A DNA stretch of 64,000 nucleotides, taken from Flavobacterium suncheonense GH29-5 = DSM 17707 (GTDB taxonomy: Bacteria > Bacteroidota > Bacteroidia > Flavobacteriales > Flavobacteriaceae). Position 1 is the stretch's first letter; each line of letters opens with the position of its first letter. Of the stretch, positions 42,106 to 50,440 are shown one piece after another. The DNA lies in assembly GCF_000430025.1 (NCBI RefSeq), contig NZ_AUCZ01000003.1, positions 248,001 to 312,000 of the forward strand, written 5' to 3'. The notes beneath the pieces were generated by a model. That model had not been told where the DNA came from. It was given only the letters and a program-made list of their open reading frames with translations, and searched no databases. Both the position numbers and the translations under genes were made by a program.

Positions 42106-44013
42106 TTACTGCGCTTCCAATTCCATCTGAACGTTTTCCCAGTCTTCGAGCAATTGATCCAAGTCTTTCTTTTTCTTTTCGTAAGCCGCAAAAAACGAGG
42201 CATCCTGCATTAGTTTTTCGTAGTTTTCCACAAGTGCTTTGTCGTCTTTCTGTATGTCGGTTTCCAGTTGTTGGATCTGGCTTTCGATTTTGCTTAGTTT
42301 ATTCTGAAGTGATTTGTTTTTCTTCTGATCTTCGTAAGACAAGGCTTTGTTTTCTTTCGGCGTTTCTTTGACTACCACGTCTTTCTTTTCGACTTCACGC
42401 ATGTTCTGCACGTTGCGCTGCTCCAAGAAGAAGTTGATGTCGCCCAAGTATTCCTTGATTTTCTGGTCTTTGAATTCGTAAACAATGTTTGCCATACCCT
42501 GAAGGAAATCACGGTCGTGGGACACCAACAGCAGCGTCCCCTCAAATTGCTGTAAAGCGGCTTTTAAAACGTTTTTCGATTTGATGTCTAAGTGATTCGT
42601 CGGCTCGTCCATGATTAACACGTTAAACGGCTGTAAAAGCAGTTTACAAAGCGCCAGACGGTTGCGTTCCCCTCCGGACAGTACTTTTACTTTTTTCTCC
42701 ACATCGTCTCCACGAAACAAGAAAGCCCCTAACATATCGCGTACTTTGGAACGGTTGGTGTCGGTGGCGGCCTCGGTCATGGTGTCCAATAAGGTTTTTT
42801 CGCCGTCGAGATATTCAGCTTGGTTTTGGGCAAAATACCCTACCTGAACATTGTGTCCTAATTTAATATTGCCTTCGTATTCGAATTCATTCAGAATGGC
42901 TTTTACAAACGTGGATTTCCCCTGTCCGTTCTGTCCTACGAAGGCTATTTTACTGCCGCGTTCCACTAAAAGGGAAATGTCTTTCAGGATGGTTTTGTCT
43001 CCGTATTTTTTAGTCACGTGCTCGGCTTCCACTACTACCCTGCCCGGCGTTACGGAAACCGGAAAGGAAATGCTCATCACCGAATTGTCGTCTTCATCCA
43101 CTTCAATGCGCTCCACCTTGTCCAGTTTCTTGATAAGCGATTGTGCCATCGAAGCTTTGGAGGCTTTGGCGCGGAATTTTTCGATTAGTTTTTCGGTTTC
43201 CTCGATTTTCTTCTGCTGATTCTTTTGTGTGGCCAACTGCTTTTCACGGATTTCCTGACGCAGCACTAAATATTGGGAATACGGTTTGTTGTAGTCGTAA
43301 ATCTTTCCTAAAGAAATTTCTATGGTACGGTTTGTCACGTTATCCAGGAACATTTTGTCGTGGGAAATGATTACTACCACGCCCGGAAACGATTTTAAGA
43401 ACCCTTCCAGCCAGATGATACTTTCGATGTCTAAGTGGTTCGTTGGCTCATCCAGCAATAAAATGTCGTTATTCTGCAGTAATAATTTTGCTAATTCAAT
43501 ACGCATGCGCCATCCGCCGGAAAAGGTATCAGTTAGGTTGTTGAATTCTTCTCGTTTGAATCCTAAGCCCAAAAGGATTTTTTCGGTGTCGCCCACGTAG
43601 TTGTAGCCGCCTAAAATTTCGTAATGATGGGTCACATCGCTTAACTGTTCGATCAGTTCGGAATATTCGGCGCTTTCGTAATCGGTTCGGGTGGCCAGCT
43701 GATGGTTGATTTCATCCATTTTGAATTCGGCCTGCTTGATTTCCTCAAAAGCCTGATACGCTTCTTCCAACACGGTTCGGCCCTGAACAAAATCAATGTC
43801 CTGACGCAGAAAGCCGATGCGCACTTCTTTTTCGGTGGCAATGCTTCCGGTATCGGGCTGCATGTCGCGCGAGATAATTTTCAGCATGGTGGATTTTCCG
43901 GCGCCGTTTTTCCCGACAAGACCAACACGATCGCCCGCTCCCAAACGAAACGTTACTTCTTCAAACAAATACGTTCCTCCAAAAGAAACCGACAAATTGT
44001 GAATATTAAGCAT
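42106..44013 (-). CDS. ABC-F family ATPase
   Basis: 635 residues from ATG 44013. The frame continues upstream, but the ATG opens the typical MLNIHNLSVSFGGTYLFEEV. Two ABC domains: Walker A GLVGKNGAGKSTMLK and AFVGQNGQGKSTFVK, signatures FSGGWRMRIELAKLLL and LSGGERNRLALCKLLL, Walker B LLLDEPTNHLD and LIMDEPTNHLD. The linker of about 80 residues is highly charged, and the C-terminal extension (about 540-635) is a coiled coil, as in Uup/YheS-type proteins. It has no transmembrane part, so it acts on ribosomes; the subfamily cannot be fixed by eye. Confidence 0.92.
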   Translation of the reverse strand: MLNIHNLSVSFGGTYLFEEVTFRLGAGDRVGLVGKNGAGKSTMLKIISRDMQPDTGSIATEKEVRIGFLRQDIDFVQGRTVLEEAYQAFEEIKQAEFKMDEINHQLATRTDYESAEYSELIEQLSDVTHHYEILGGYNYVGDTEKILLGLGFKREEFNNLTDTFSGGWRMRIELAKLLLQNNDILLLDEPTNHLDIESIIWLEGFLKSFPGVVVIISHDKMFLDNVTNRTIEISLGKIYDYNKPYSQYLVLRQEIREKQLATQKNQQKKIEETEKLIEKFRAKASKASMAQSLIKKLDKVERIEVDEDDNSVMSISFPVSVTPGRVVVEAEHVTKKYGDKTILKDISLLVERGSKIAFVGQNGQGKSTFVKAILNEFEYEGNIKLGHNVQVGYFAQNQAEYLDGEKTLLDTMTEAATDTNRSKVRDMLGAFLFRGDDVEKKVKVLSGGERNRLALCKLLLQPFNVLIMDEPTNHLDIKSKNVLKAALQQFEGTLLLVSHDRDFLQGMANIVYEFKDQKIKEYLGDINFFLEQRNVQNMREVEKKDVVVKETPKENKALSYEDQKKNKSLQNKLSKIESQIQQLETDIQKDDKALVENYEKLMQDASFFAAYEKKKKDLDQLLEDWENVQMELEAQ

Positions 44014-44079
44014 ATTTTTGTGACTAATGTTACCAAGGCAATTCTGAAAATAAAGTACCTTTACTGAAATTTTTTGCAA

Positions 44080-44469
44080 ATGTTAAAAAAAGGATCGAAA
44101 CTCAACAGCATTTTAACAGGAAGTTGTCCTAAATGTCAGGAAGAAAGCATGTACCTGGACCAAAATCCTTACCACTTGGGGAATATTTTCAAAATGCATG
44201 ACACCTGCAGCCATTGCCACACCCGATATAAAATTGAACCTTCTTTCTTTTACGGCGCCATGTATGTAAGCTACGGTGTTGGAATTGCTTTTGGTGTTGC
44301 GGCTTTTATAATCAGCTATTTGTTTATCGGAACAAATTTAAAAACGGCTTTCATTGCTATTATCGCTACTTTAATTGTTTTTATGCCGGTAATCATGCGA
44401 TTGTCCCGCAACATCTGGATTAATTTTTTTATCCACTACGACAAAAACTGGAAAAACCAACAACCATAA
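44080..44469 (+). CDS. DUF983 membrane protein
   Basis: 129 residues from ATG 44080. Two zinc-ribbon-like Cys pairs (SCPKCQEESM and CSHCHTRY) precede two transmembrane helices (VGIAFGVAAFIISYLFI and AFIAIIATLIVFMPVIM). The segment YKIEPSFFYGAMYVSYG is typical of DUF983. Divergent from the ABC-F gene. Function unknown. Confidence 0.85.
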   Translation: MLKKGSKLNSILTGSCPKCQEESMYLDQNPYHLGNIFKMHDTCSHCHTRYKIEPSFFYGAMYVSYGVGIAFGVAAFIISYLFIGTNLKTAFIAIIATLIVFMPVIMRLSRNIWINFFIHYDKNWKNQQP

Positions 44470-44495
44470 AGGAGCTTAGTTAGCTCCTCTTTTTT
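44470..44495. terminator. Bidirectional terminator between DUF983 and the FAD oxidoreductase
   Basis: AGGAGCT (44470-44476) and AGCTCCT (44482-44488), then a T-run. It overlaps the stop codon of the minus-strand oxidoreductase. Confidence 0.75.
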
Positions 44496-45531
44496 TATAA
44501 AAACGCTTCACATCGATTTGCGGATCTAACTCGGCTCCCGATTCAAGATGCTCGAACAGTTCTTTGGCTAGCCAAGGACCAAGCATAACGCCGCGTGTTC
44601 CCAATCCGTTCAGAATATGGAGATTCTTGTGGTCGGGATGTGTACCTACTAACGGTCTTCTGTCGTTAACGGTTGGACGGACTCCGGCGAAATGGTCTAC
44701 GACTTCGAAATCACAGGAGATGATTTCTTTCAGGCTTGCCACCAATTCCTGTTTACCTTCTTCGGTTGGCAGATCGGTTTTATCGTCCCAATTGTAGGTG
44801 GCACCTACTTTAAATAAGTTGTTCCCCATCGGCAGAATAAATACGCTGGATTTTAAAACCACGTCTAAATCCAACCCTGGAGCTTTTATGATGATTAGTT
44901 CTCCCTTGGTTCCGTCTAAGGGCAAATCATTGAAGTACTGGTTCCCTTTTAAGCCAAATCCGTCGGCTAAAATTACTTTTCTATACTGCTGGGAATGGTA
45001 TTCCACATAATCTTCGTGAAAAATCAAATCGGGATACCTAAACGCTTCCCGAAACAACAACCCTTGCTCTTCAAGTTTAGCATTGTAAGTTGACAACAAA
45101 ACCGTTGTGTCTACATAGCCTGTGTGCAAAACTTCACCGTAACCGTATTCCGCTTCAATTCCTGAAAATTGCCTGGTAATAATTTTGGTTGCCAGAAATG
45201 GGGAAAGTTTGGGCTTGTCGGCAGCCTGAAACCAGTTGTTCTGTTCTTCAATGGAGGCAAACTTTCGGTACACCGGCATGGTAAAATCAAACTTACAATG
45301 GAGTCTTTCTTCAATCCTTTTGTAAAAAGGCAAGGCGTAGTGAAGCTGTTCCGTGGCTTTCCAAACCTGACTGAAGCGTTTCAGGATTACCGGATTGTAC
45401 AATCCGGCAGCTACTTTGGAAGAAGAAAAACGAAAGTCGTCTATTACGCGAAAAGTCTTGTCATGTAAAAAAGCCGTTTCGGCAAACGAAATTCCGGCCA
45501 AACCGGAACCTACTATAAGATACTCTGTCAT
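44476..45531 (-). CDS. FAD-dependent amine oxidoreductase (DAO fold)
   Basis: A 351-residue flavoenzyme. The dinucleotide-binding motif is at the N-terminus (YLIVGSGLAGISFAETAF, GxGxxG). Further DAO-type blocks: SKVAAGLYNPVILKRFSQVW, GTKGELIIIKAPG, HFAGVRPTVNDRRPLVGTHP and NGLGTRGVMLGPWLAKELFE. The order and C-terminal motifs resemble ThiO/MnmC-type enzymes, but the substrate is not identified. A terminator separates it from gldN, so it is probably a separate unit despite the shared strand. Confidence 0.88.
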   Translation of the reverse strand: MTEYLIVGSGLAGISFAETAFLHDKTFRVIDDFRFSSSKVAAGLYNPVILKRFSQVWKATEQLHYALPFYKRIEERLHCKFDFTMPVYRKFASIEEQNNWFQAADKPKLSPFLATKIITRQFSGIEAEYGYGEVLHTGYVDTTVLLSTYNAKLEEQGLLFREAFRYPDLIFHEDYVEYHSQQYRKVILADGFGLKGNQYFNDLPLDGTKGELIIIKAPGLDLDVVLKSSVFILPMGNNLFKVGATYNWDDKTDLPTEEGKQELVASLKEIISCDFEVVDHFAGVRPTVNDRRPLVGTHPDHKNLHILNGLGTRGVMLGPWLAKELFEHLESGAELDPQIDVKRFYKKRGAN

Positions 45532-45543
45532 GGTACAAAAATA

Positions 45544-45573
45544 AAAAACTCCTGCCGATTGACAGGAGTTTTT
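45544..45573 (-). terminator. Terminator after the gldKLMN operon
   Basis: AAAAACTCCTG (45544-45554), loop CCGATTGA, CAGGAGTTTTT (45563-45573). On the minus strand it is followed by a U-run, 17 bases beyond the gldN stop. Confidence 0.88.
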
Positions 45574-45589
45574 CTATAATTTGAGAATT

Positions 45590-46567
45590 TTAGTAATTCC
45601 ACATATCCATTTCGAAGTTGCGGATTTTCTCTTTTACTCTCTCGGATTCTAACAATTGCATCTGAGCATTTTCTTTCATGTACTGCTCGATGGTTCTGTC
45701 TCCGTATACGTTCTCTTCTTTGTAAATAACACCGCTGAATCGACGCGCATTTAACAAGTGGTCGAACGTCATAGGCATAGCAGAGTTTCTGTCGTTGAAA
45801 GCCTTTGCTTCGTGTAAAACGTCGCGGATTGAAGGGAAATACACCCAGAACAATTCAATAACGTCAGCATTGTCATTTCCAATATCTCTAGCTTCAGGAG
45901 AAACCGGACAGATTCCCAACATTCTGTATTTCAACTCGCCTTGACGCTTGTCAAAATACCAGTAACCTTTAACTTTATATCCTGAAATATCAATAGCTGT
46001 TAAATCTCTTTTATCTATAAACTGAGGATCTAACACTCTTTTAGCTGTTCCAGGAACAGTTTTGGTAACCCATTTTCCGTTAACCTTTTCTTTAACAGTT
46101 TGCGGCTGTGGGAAATAATCCTCATAGTAAGTATTAATCTCATCCCTACCTGCCTGAGTGGTATCGATATAAGAAAAAGAAGATTCCATATCCTTCAGTG
46201 TCTTTTTGGTTGTGAAATAATCATCACCATACACCTCTGTGATTCTTCCGCTTTTGATACCTTTTAAAAGAACATCAAATAAAGAACGTCTGTCTTTACC
46301 AATATTAGCAGTATCGATTGGATAGTATAAAGGAAAATTAACTCTTTCATCTAAGTCGATGATTTCCCAAGTTGTTTTTCCCATCAATACATCACGATCA
46401 TGCACATATCCGTAAGGCAACGGCTTATCATTATCCGCATTCATCTGAGCAGCTGTTTTTTTACCAATCTCATCAGGAGTTTTGGCATTTAAAAGGTTCG
46501 ACTGCGCAAAAGAAGTATAACCTCCTGCTACTGCGAAAAATACTACTAAAAATTTTCTCAATTTCAT
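45590..46567 (-). CDS. gldN: T9SS/gliding protein GldN
   Basis: 325 residues from ATG 46567 (a TTG two codons upstream is less likely). A signal peptide (MKLRKFLVVFFAVAGGYTSFAQ) sends it to the periplasm, where GldN joins GldK in the ring attached to the outer membrane. Family blocks include YGYVHDRDVLMGKTTWEIID, the repeated DERVNFPLYYPIDT, DYFTTKKTLKDMESSF and a final DMWNY. Last gene of the operon; the gap to gldM is 41 bases. Required in relatives for gliding and for secretion of T9SS cargo. Confidence 0.95.
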   Translation of the reverse strand: MKLRKFLVVFFAVAGGYTSFAQSNLLNAKTPDEIGKKTAAQMNADNDKPLPYGYVHDRDVLMGKTTWEIIDLDERVNFPLYYPIDTANIGKDRRSLFDVLLKGIKSGRITEVYGDDYFTTKKTLKDMESSFSYIDTTQAGRDEINTYYEDYFPQPQTVKEKVNGKWVTKTVPGTAKRVLDPQFIDKRDLTAIDISGYKVKGYWYFDKRQGELKYRMLGICPVSPEARDIGNDNADVIELFWVYFPSIRDVLHEAKAFNDRNSAMPMTFDHLLNARRFSGVIYKEENVYGDRTIEQYMKENAQMQLLESERVKEKIRNFEMDMWNY

Positions 46568-46608
46568 GTTCAAAATTTAAAGGTTATTTAAGCTGGGGTA
46601 CTTAAACA

Positions 46609-48150
46609 TTATTGAATTTCGTATACAACCGGAGCTGTTTTACCTGTCACAATGTTAGCAGTAACACCAACAATTTTTGTTTTAATATCAGAGATAGTTA
46701 CCACATCTCCACGACCAGCTCTGGCTAAAGCAGCTTTACACTGTGCGTTTACTCTGTCTCCATTTACAATAACTGCCGGCTGACCAGGAACTTTAAATGT
46801 AAATTGCGTTACTTGGAAGTTTAAGTCATACAAGAAGTCTTCCAATTTAGCAGAAACCTGAGACACTTCTAAACGTGACTTAGATCCTTTCACTGTTCCA
46901 GTTGTTCCACCGATTGCACCAAAAGGAGGCGGAATATTTTTGATACGGAAAACTTTCTTATCCGATACTGTTTTACCATCAGGTAATTTACCAGTAGCAG
47001 TAATAGTCACTTCTGTACCAGAACCAGGGTTTAAGTTATATTTACCTTTTCCAGTAGATGTTAATCCAGGAGCAGAAGCTGTAACTTTATCCTCAGCAAT
47101 ACCTGCGAATGAAATTGTCATCGGGTTAGGTAAACCTCTATACACCACATTCATTTTATCAGCAGAAATGTTAGCTGAATTAGGACGAGGCACAACCACA
47201 TATTTCCCTTCGAATTTCAATGGAATTTCTTTTCCGTCTTCCAAGAAACCAAATTCTCCTGAGATGTTTTGTTCTCCAACACCACCAGCCGTCATCGAGA
47301 TAACTGCTTGTCCGTTTTCGATTTTACCAGGTCCTTTGAAAGAAGTTGGCTGAGTGTTTGCGTCATAACGGCCTAAAACCACTTTACCTTTAACCTCTTC
47401 CCCTTGGAAATATGCATTTTTCTCTAATACAACAATTGCCTGGAAGTTTTTCATAGAAGCAGCCTGTTTCAAAGCGTTTCCTAAGAATAAGTTATAAGCA
47501 CCAGCCTCTGTATTTTTAACATCGTTTTGCATAGACGTAAACAATGTTAAAGTAGAAACTGCAGGGAATCCTTTAGTCTTATAATCTAAGAATTTTTTCT
47601 TTACTCCCTCTCTGTCTGTAATATCAGCTGTTGAGAATTTTTTCTCAATCTCTTTAATAAAAGGACCGTATTTTACATCGTTTCCTAATACTTTTTTAAT
47701 ATCAGCAACATACTTGTCGATTTTTGAAACAATTTCAGTACCTCTTGCACTGTAACCGTCACCGGCAAACCATTTCTCATCGATAGTAGACTTATCCATT
47801 GCCTCGAAAGGTAATTTCCCAGTTTCCTTATCAACTTCAATTCCTTCAGTAACTTCAGCTTTAACTTTTTCTAAGAAAGCCGTAAACTCTTTAGAAATTC
47901 TGGAAACTTCTTGTGCTTTTTTAGCAGACTCACCATATTTCGCAGGCTCGTCACTTGCTTTAGTATTTAAAGCAGACAATAAAGTTTCATTGGACTGCTC
48001 TGTTAATTTGTTTGACTCGTCAAATTTGTCATTGAAATTACCAAAAGCAGTTAATACTTCTTTTGACATGTTTAATGCCAACATCGCGATGAAAACCAAG
48101 TACATTAGGTTAATCATCTTCTGTCTAGGGGTTAATTTTCCTCCTGCCAT
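46609..48150 (-). CDS. gldM: T9SS/gliding motor protein GldM
   Basis: 513 residues with one N-terminal transmembrane helix and a long periplasmic part. The helix region MAGGKLTPRQKMINLMYLVF contains Arg9 and Tyr17, which are reported as functionally important in the GldLM motor. The periplasmic part has four beta/helical domains that reach towards GldK/GldN; the Ig-like FKGPGKIENGQAVISMTAGG and a C-terminal segment VTISDIKTKIVGVTANIV are visible. With GldL it forms the proton-driven rotary unit. Full length and intact. Confidence 0.96.
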   Translation of the reverse strand: MAGGKLTPRQKMINLMYLVFIAMLALNMSKEVLTAFGNFNDKFDESNKLTEQSNETLLSALNTKASDEPAKYGESAKKAQEVSRISKEFTAFLEKVKAEVTEGIEVDKETGKLPFEAMDKSTIDEKWFAGDGYSARGTEIVSKIDKYVADIKKVLGNDVKYGPFIKEIEKKFSTADITDREGVKKKFLDYKTKGFPAVSTLTLFTSMQNDVKNTEAGAYNLFLGNALKQAASMKNFQAIVVLEKNAYFQGEEVKGKVVLGRYDANTQPTSFKGPGKIENGQAVISMTAGGVGEQNISGEFGFLEDGKEIPLKFEGKYVVVPRPNSANISADKMNVVYRGLPNPMTISFAGIAEDKVTASAPGLTSTGKGKYNLNPGSGTEVTITATGKLPDGKTVSDKKVFRIKNIPPPFGAIGGTTGTVKGSKSRLEVSQVSAKLEDFLYDLNFQVTQFTFKVPGQPAVIVNGDRVNAQCKAALARAGRGDVVTISDIKTKIVGVTANIVTGKTAPVVYEIQ

Positions 48151-48197
48151 TTCTTCTAATTAGTTTATAAGATTAAATAAAATAATAATGAAACTAA

Positions 48198-48836
48198 TTA
48201 GCCTCTGTTACTCATTGCAGAAAGCATTCCGCCATATACGTTGTTTAATGAAGATAAGTTAGCAGCCAATGATTGCATTTGATCTTTCAATTTCAAGTTG
48301 TTTTCTGCAACTTCTTTATTGATTTCTGCATTACGAGACGCACTCTCTAACTGAATTTTATACATGCTGTTTAAGCTTTCTAACTGAGCAGCAGCCAATC
48401 CCATCTCTTCAGCATATTTCTTTTGAGAAGCAATAGCATCCACAGTTGGCGCCATATTTTTAGCAGCTCCTTCAAAGTTTTTAATGCTGTTTCCTAAGCT
48501 AGCCATTAACTCGCCGTCAATTTTAGCCTCTTTTAACATATTGTCTAATTTCTGAGATAATAAACCTTGAGCTTCTGCTGGGTTTTCACCTTTTTTGGCA
48601 TCTCTTTTTGTAACTTCTCCACCTGCTAATTCAGGATAAACCAAAGTCCAATCTAATTCTTTCTCAACCGGGTCAAACGCAGACAAACCGAAAATAGCCG
48701 CTTCTGTCAATAGACCGATAATCAACATTGGACCAGCTCCAGGCCAGTGCATCAATTTAAATAATGCTCCAACGATAACTACTGCCGCCCCCATACCGTA
48801 GGCGAAGTTCATAACTTTTTTTGGTAATAATGCCAT
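48198..48836 (-). CDS. gldL: T9SS/gliding motor protein GldL
   Basis: 212 residues with two transmembrane helices at the N-terminus (FAYGMGAAVVIVGALFKLMH and MLIIGLLTEAAIFGLSAF) and a cytoplasmic coiled-coil tail. Tyr13, Lys27 and His30, reported as important in F. johnsoniae GldL, are present at the same numbers. The loop between helices is about four residues shorter, so the proton-carrying Glu49 of that protein corresponds to Glu45 here. The position of its Glu59 appears to be Asp55 (by recalled alignment). Forms the motor with GldM. Confidence 0.95.
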   Translation of the reverse strand: MALLPKKVMNFAYGMGAAVVIVGALFKLMHWPGAGPMLIIGLLTEAAIFGLSAFDPVEKELDWTLVYPELAGGEVTKRDAKKGENPAEAQGLLSQKLDNMLKEAKIDGELMASLGNSIKNFEGAAKNMAPTVDAIASQKKYAEEMGLAAAQLESLNSMYKIQLESASRNAEINKEVAENNLKLKDQMQSLAANLSSLNNVYGGMLSAMSNRG

Positions 48837-48893
48837 AATAAATAAATTTAGTTAGTTAAGTTAATATAAAAAATTGGTTAATTTTTTCTGTTT

Positions 48894-50300
48894 TTATTTC
48901 GGCTCAGTTGCAGTATTACTAGTTCCCATATAATCCTGAACTGTTCTAAATCCGATATATGATCTTGCAGAATCTGCATATTCATAATCACGAGTACTCA
49001 CCTGCAAGAAATACGCTACATCTTTCCAAGAACCACCACGAGTCACTTTTCTTTGGTTAGACAAATCCGGCACGTTAGGATTCATAGTAGAAACATATTC
49101 ATAAGCTGCCGGGTCATAAGAAGAATCCGTCCACTCCGCAACGTTACCTGCCATATTATACAAGTGAAATTCATTTGGCTCATATGATTTTGCCTCAACA
49201 GTATACAAGGCTCCATCCGCCGCGTAATCCCCACGATTAGGCTTGAAGTTAGCCAAGAAACAACCTCTGTCATTTTTAGCATAAGGACCTCCCCAAGGAT
49301 AAGTACCTGACTCCAGACCACCTCTGGCAGCATATTCCCACTCTGCCTCTGTTGGCAAACGGAAAGAGTTCACCTGATCTCTACCTTTTCTCTTTTTAAT
49401 ATAAGAGTTCTTGTTCAAAGTTCTCCAAGCACAAAACGCTTTCGCCTGCTTCCAAGACACTCCAACCACCGGATAATCTCCATACGCTTGGTGCCAGAAG
49501 TAATCGTTATGCATTGGCTCATTATAAGAGTAAGCAAAGTCCTTAATCCAAACCGTTGTATCCGGATAAATCTGAATGCTTTCCGTTTTGATAAACTTAC
49601 TTCTCTTCGTTCTGCTACTTCCAACCGATTTGTCTTTAGCCGCAGCCTGAATATCCATCCAAGTATATCGGAATTGCAACTTCGAAACATCAAATGTTCT
49701 TAACCCGTTATACGACTCAGACGCAGGTAAATACAAAGAATCCATTACTTCAACATAATACTCATCAGGATATTTCTGAACATCGGTATGCAATTTAACT
49801 TTTCTATTCAAACGCCTTCCAGCATAAGGATCTTCATCTGTCCCCACACTATAATAGTTCTCATACATATATTTATCGTACGCAGACATTTTTGCCGGAT
49901 CCTGATCTTTAAATGCAAAATCACCAATACTTCCGCCTTTTCCTCCGTTACCGGAACCAGGCTTTTGTCCTTGCTCATCTGCCAAAATAGCCAAACGAGT
50001 TCTGATGATTGAATCTTTCACCCATTCTACAAACTGACGATACTCACTATTTGTGATTTCCGTTTCATCCATATAAAAGGAACGAACTGTAACAGTTTTT
50101 GTCGGAGCATCACCAACATTGGCCAAATCATCGTCTGATTTACCCATAATAAAGGCGCCTCCAGGAACCAAAGTCATTCCAAACGGCTTCTCTGGATGCC
50201 ATTTCCTTCCTTTAACTCCTACTAGCTCTCCTCTGTCGTTCTTGTGACAGCTGCTAACGAATAATGATAAAAGTGCTGTTAACGCTATGAACTTCTTCAT
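48894..50300 (-). CDS. gldK: T9SS/gliding lipoprotein GldK
   Basis: 468 residues. The lipoprotein signal (MKKFIALTALLSLFVSSC) anchors it at the outer membrane. The body is an FGE-sulfatase/SUMF1-like fold: GGAFIMGKSDDDL, ETEITNSEYRQFVEWV, LPTEAEWEYAARGG, NMAGNVAEWTDSSYD, RKVTRGGSWKDVAYFLQVST and YIGFRTVQDYMG. A GldK-specific insertion lies at about 110-250. In relatives GldK forms the outer ring with GldN. First gene of the operon, preceded by a consensus promoter. Confidence 0.96.
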   Translation of the reverse strand: MKKFIALTALLSLFVSSCHKNDRGELVGVKGRKWHPEKPFGMTLVPGGAFIMGKSDDDLANVGDAPTKTVTVRSFYMDETEITNSEYRQFVEWVKDSIIRTRLAILADEQGQKPGSGNGGKGGSIGDFAFKDQDPAKMSAYDKYMYENYYSVGTDEDPYAGRRLNRKVKLHTDVQKYPDEYYVEVMDSLYLPASESYNGLRTFDVSKLQFRYTWMDIQAAAKDKSVGSSRTKRSKFIKTESIQIYPDTTVWIKDFAYSYNEPMHNDYFWHQAYGDYPVVGVSWKQAKAFCAWRTLNKNSYIKKRKGRDQVNSFRLPTEAEWEYAARGGLESGTYPWGGPYAKNDRGCFLANFKPNRGDYAADGALYTVEAKSYEPNEFHLYNMAGNVAEWTDSSYDPAAYEYVSTMNPNVPDLSNQRKVTRGGSWKDVAYFLQVSTRDYEYADSARSYIGFRTVQDYMGTSNTATEPK

Positions 50301-50338
50301 ATAAATTTGGGTTAATTATATACACATTTTTAAGGGCG

Positions 50339-50369
50339 TAAACCTATTTATTTATTTTCAAAAAAACAA
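50339..50369 (-). promoter_or_regulatory. Promoter of the gldKLMN operon
   Basis: On the minus strand TTG (plus 50367-50369), 20 bases, and TAGGTTTA (plus 50339-50346), one mismatch from TAnnTTTG. Start near 50332 gives a leader of about 30 bases before the gldK ATG. The rest of the 140-base gap is A/T-rich with no hairpin, so readthrough from the arginase-fold gene is possible too. Confidence 0.65.
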
Positions 50370-50440
50370 TTTTTTTCCTAAAAAAAACTTAAAAAAACAA
50401 TTTTCGCCAATTTTCAACAATATACAGCAATTACTACTGC

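Noticed and set aside
42106..44013. Assignment of the ABC-F gene as an antibiotic resistance (ribosome protection) factor
   Set aside because: The coiled-coil C-terminus and linker are those of housekeeping Uup/YheS-like proteins. Nothing visible points to a resistance subfamily.
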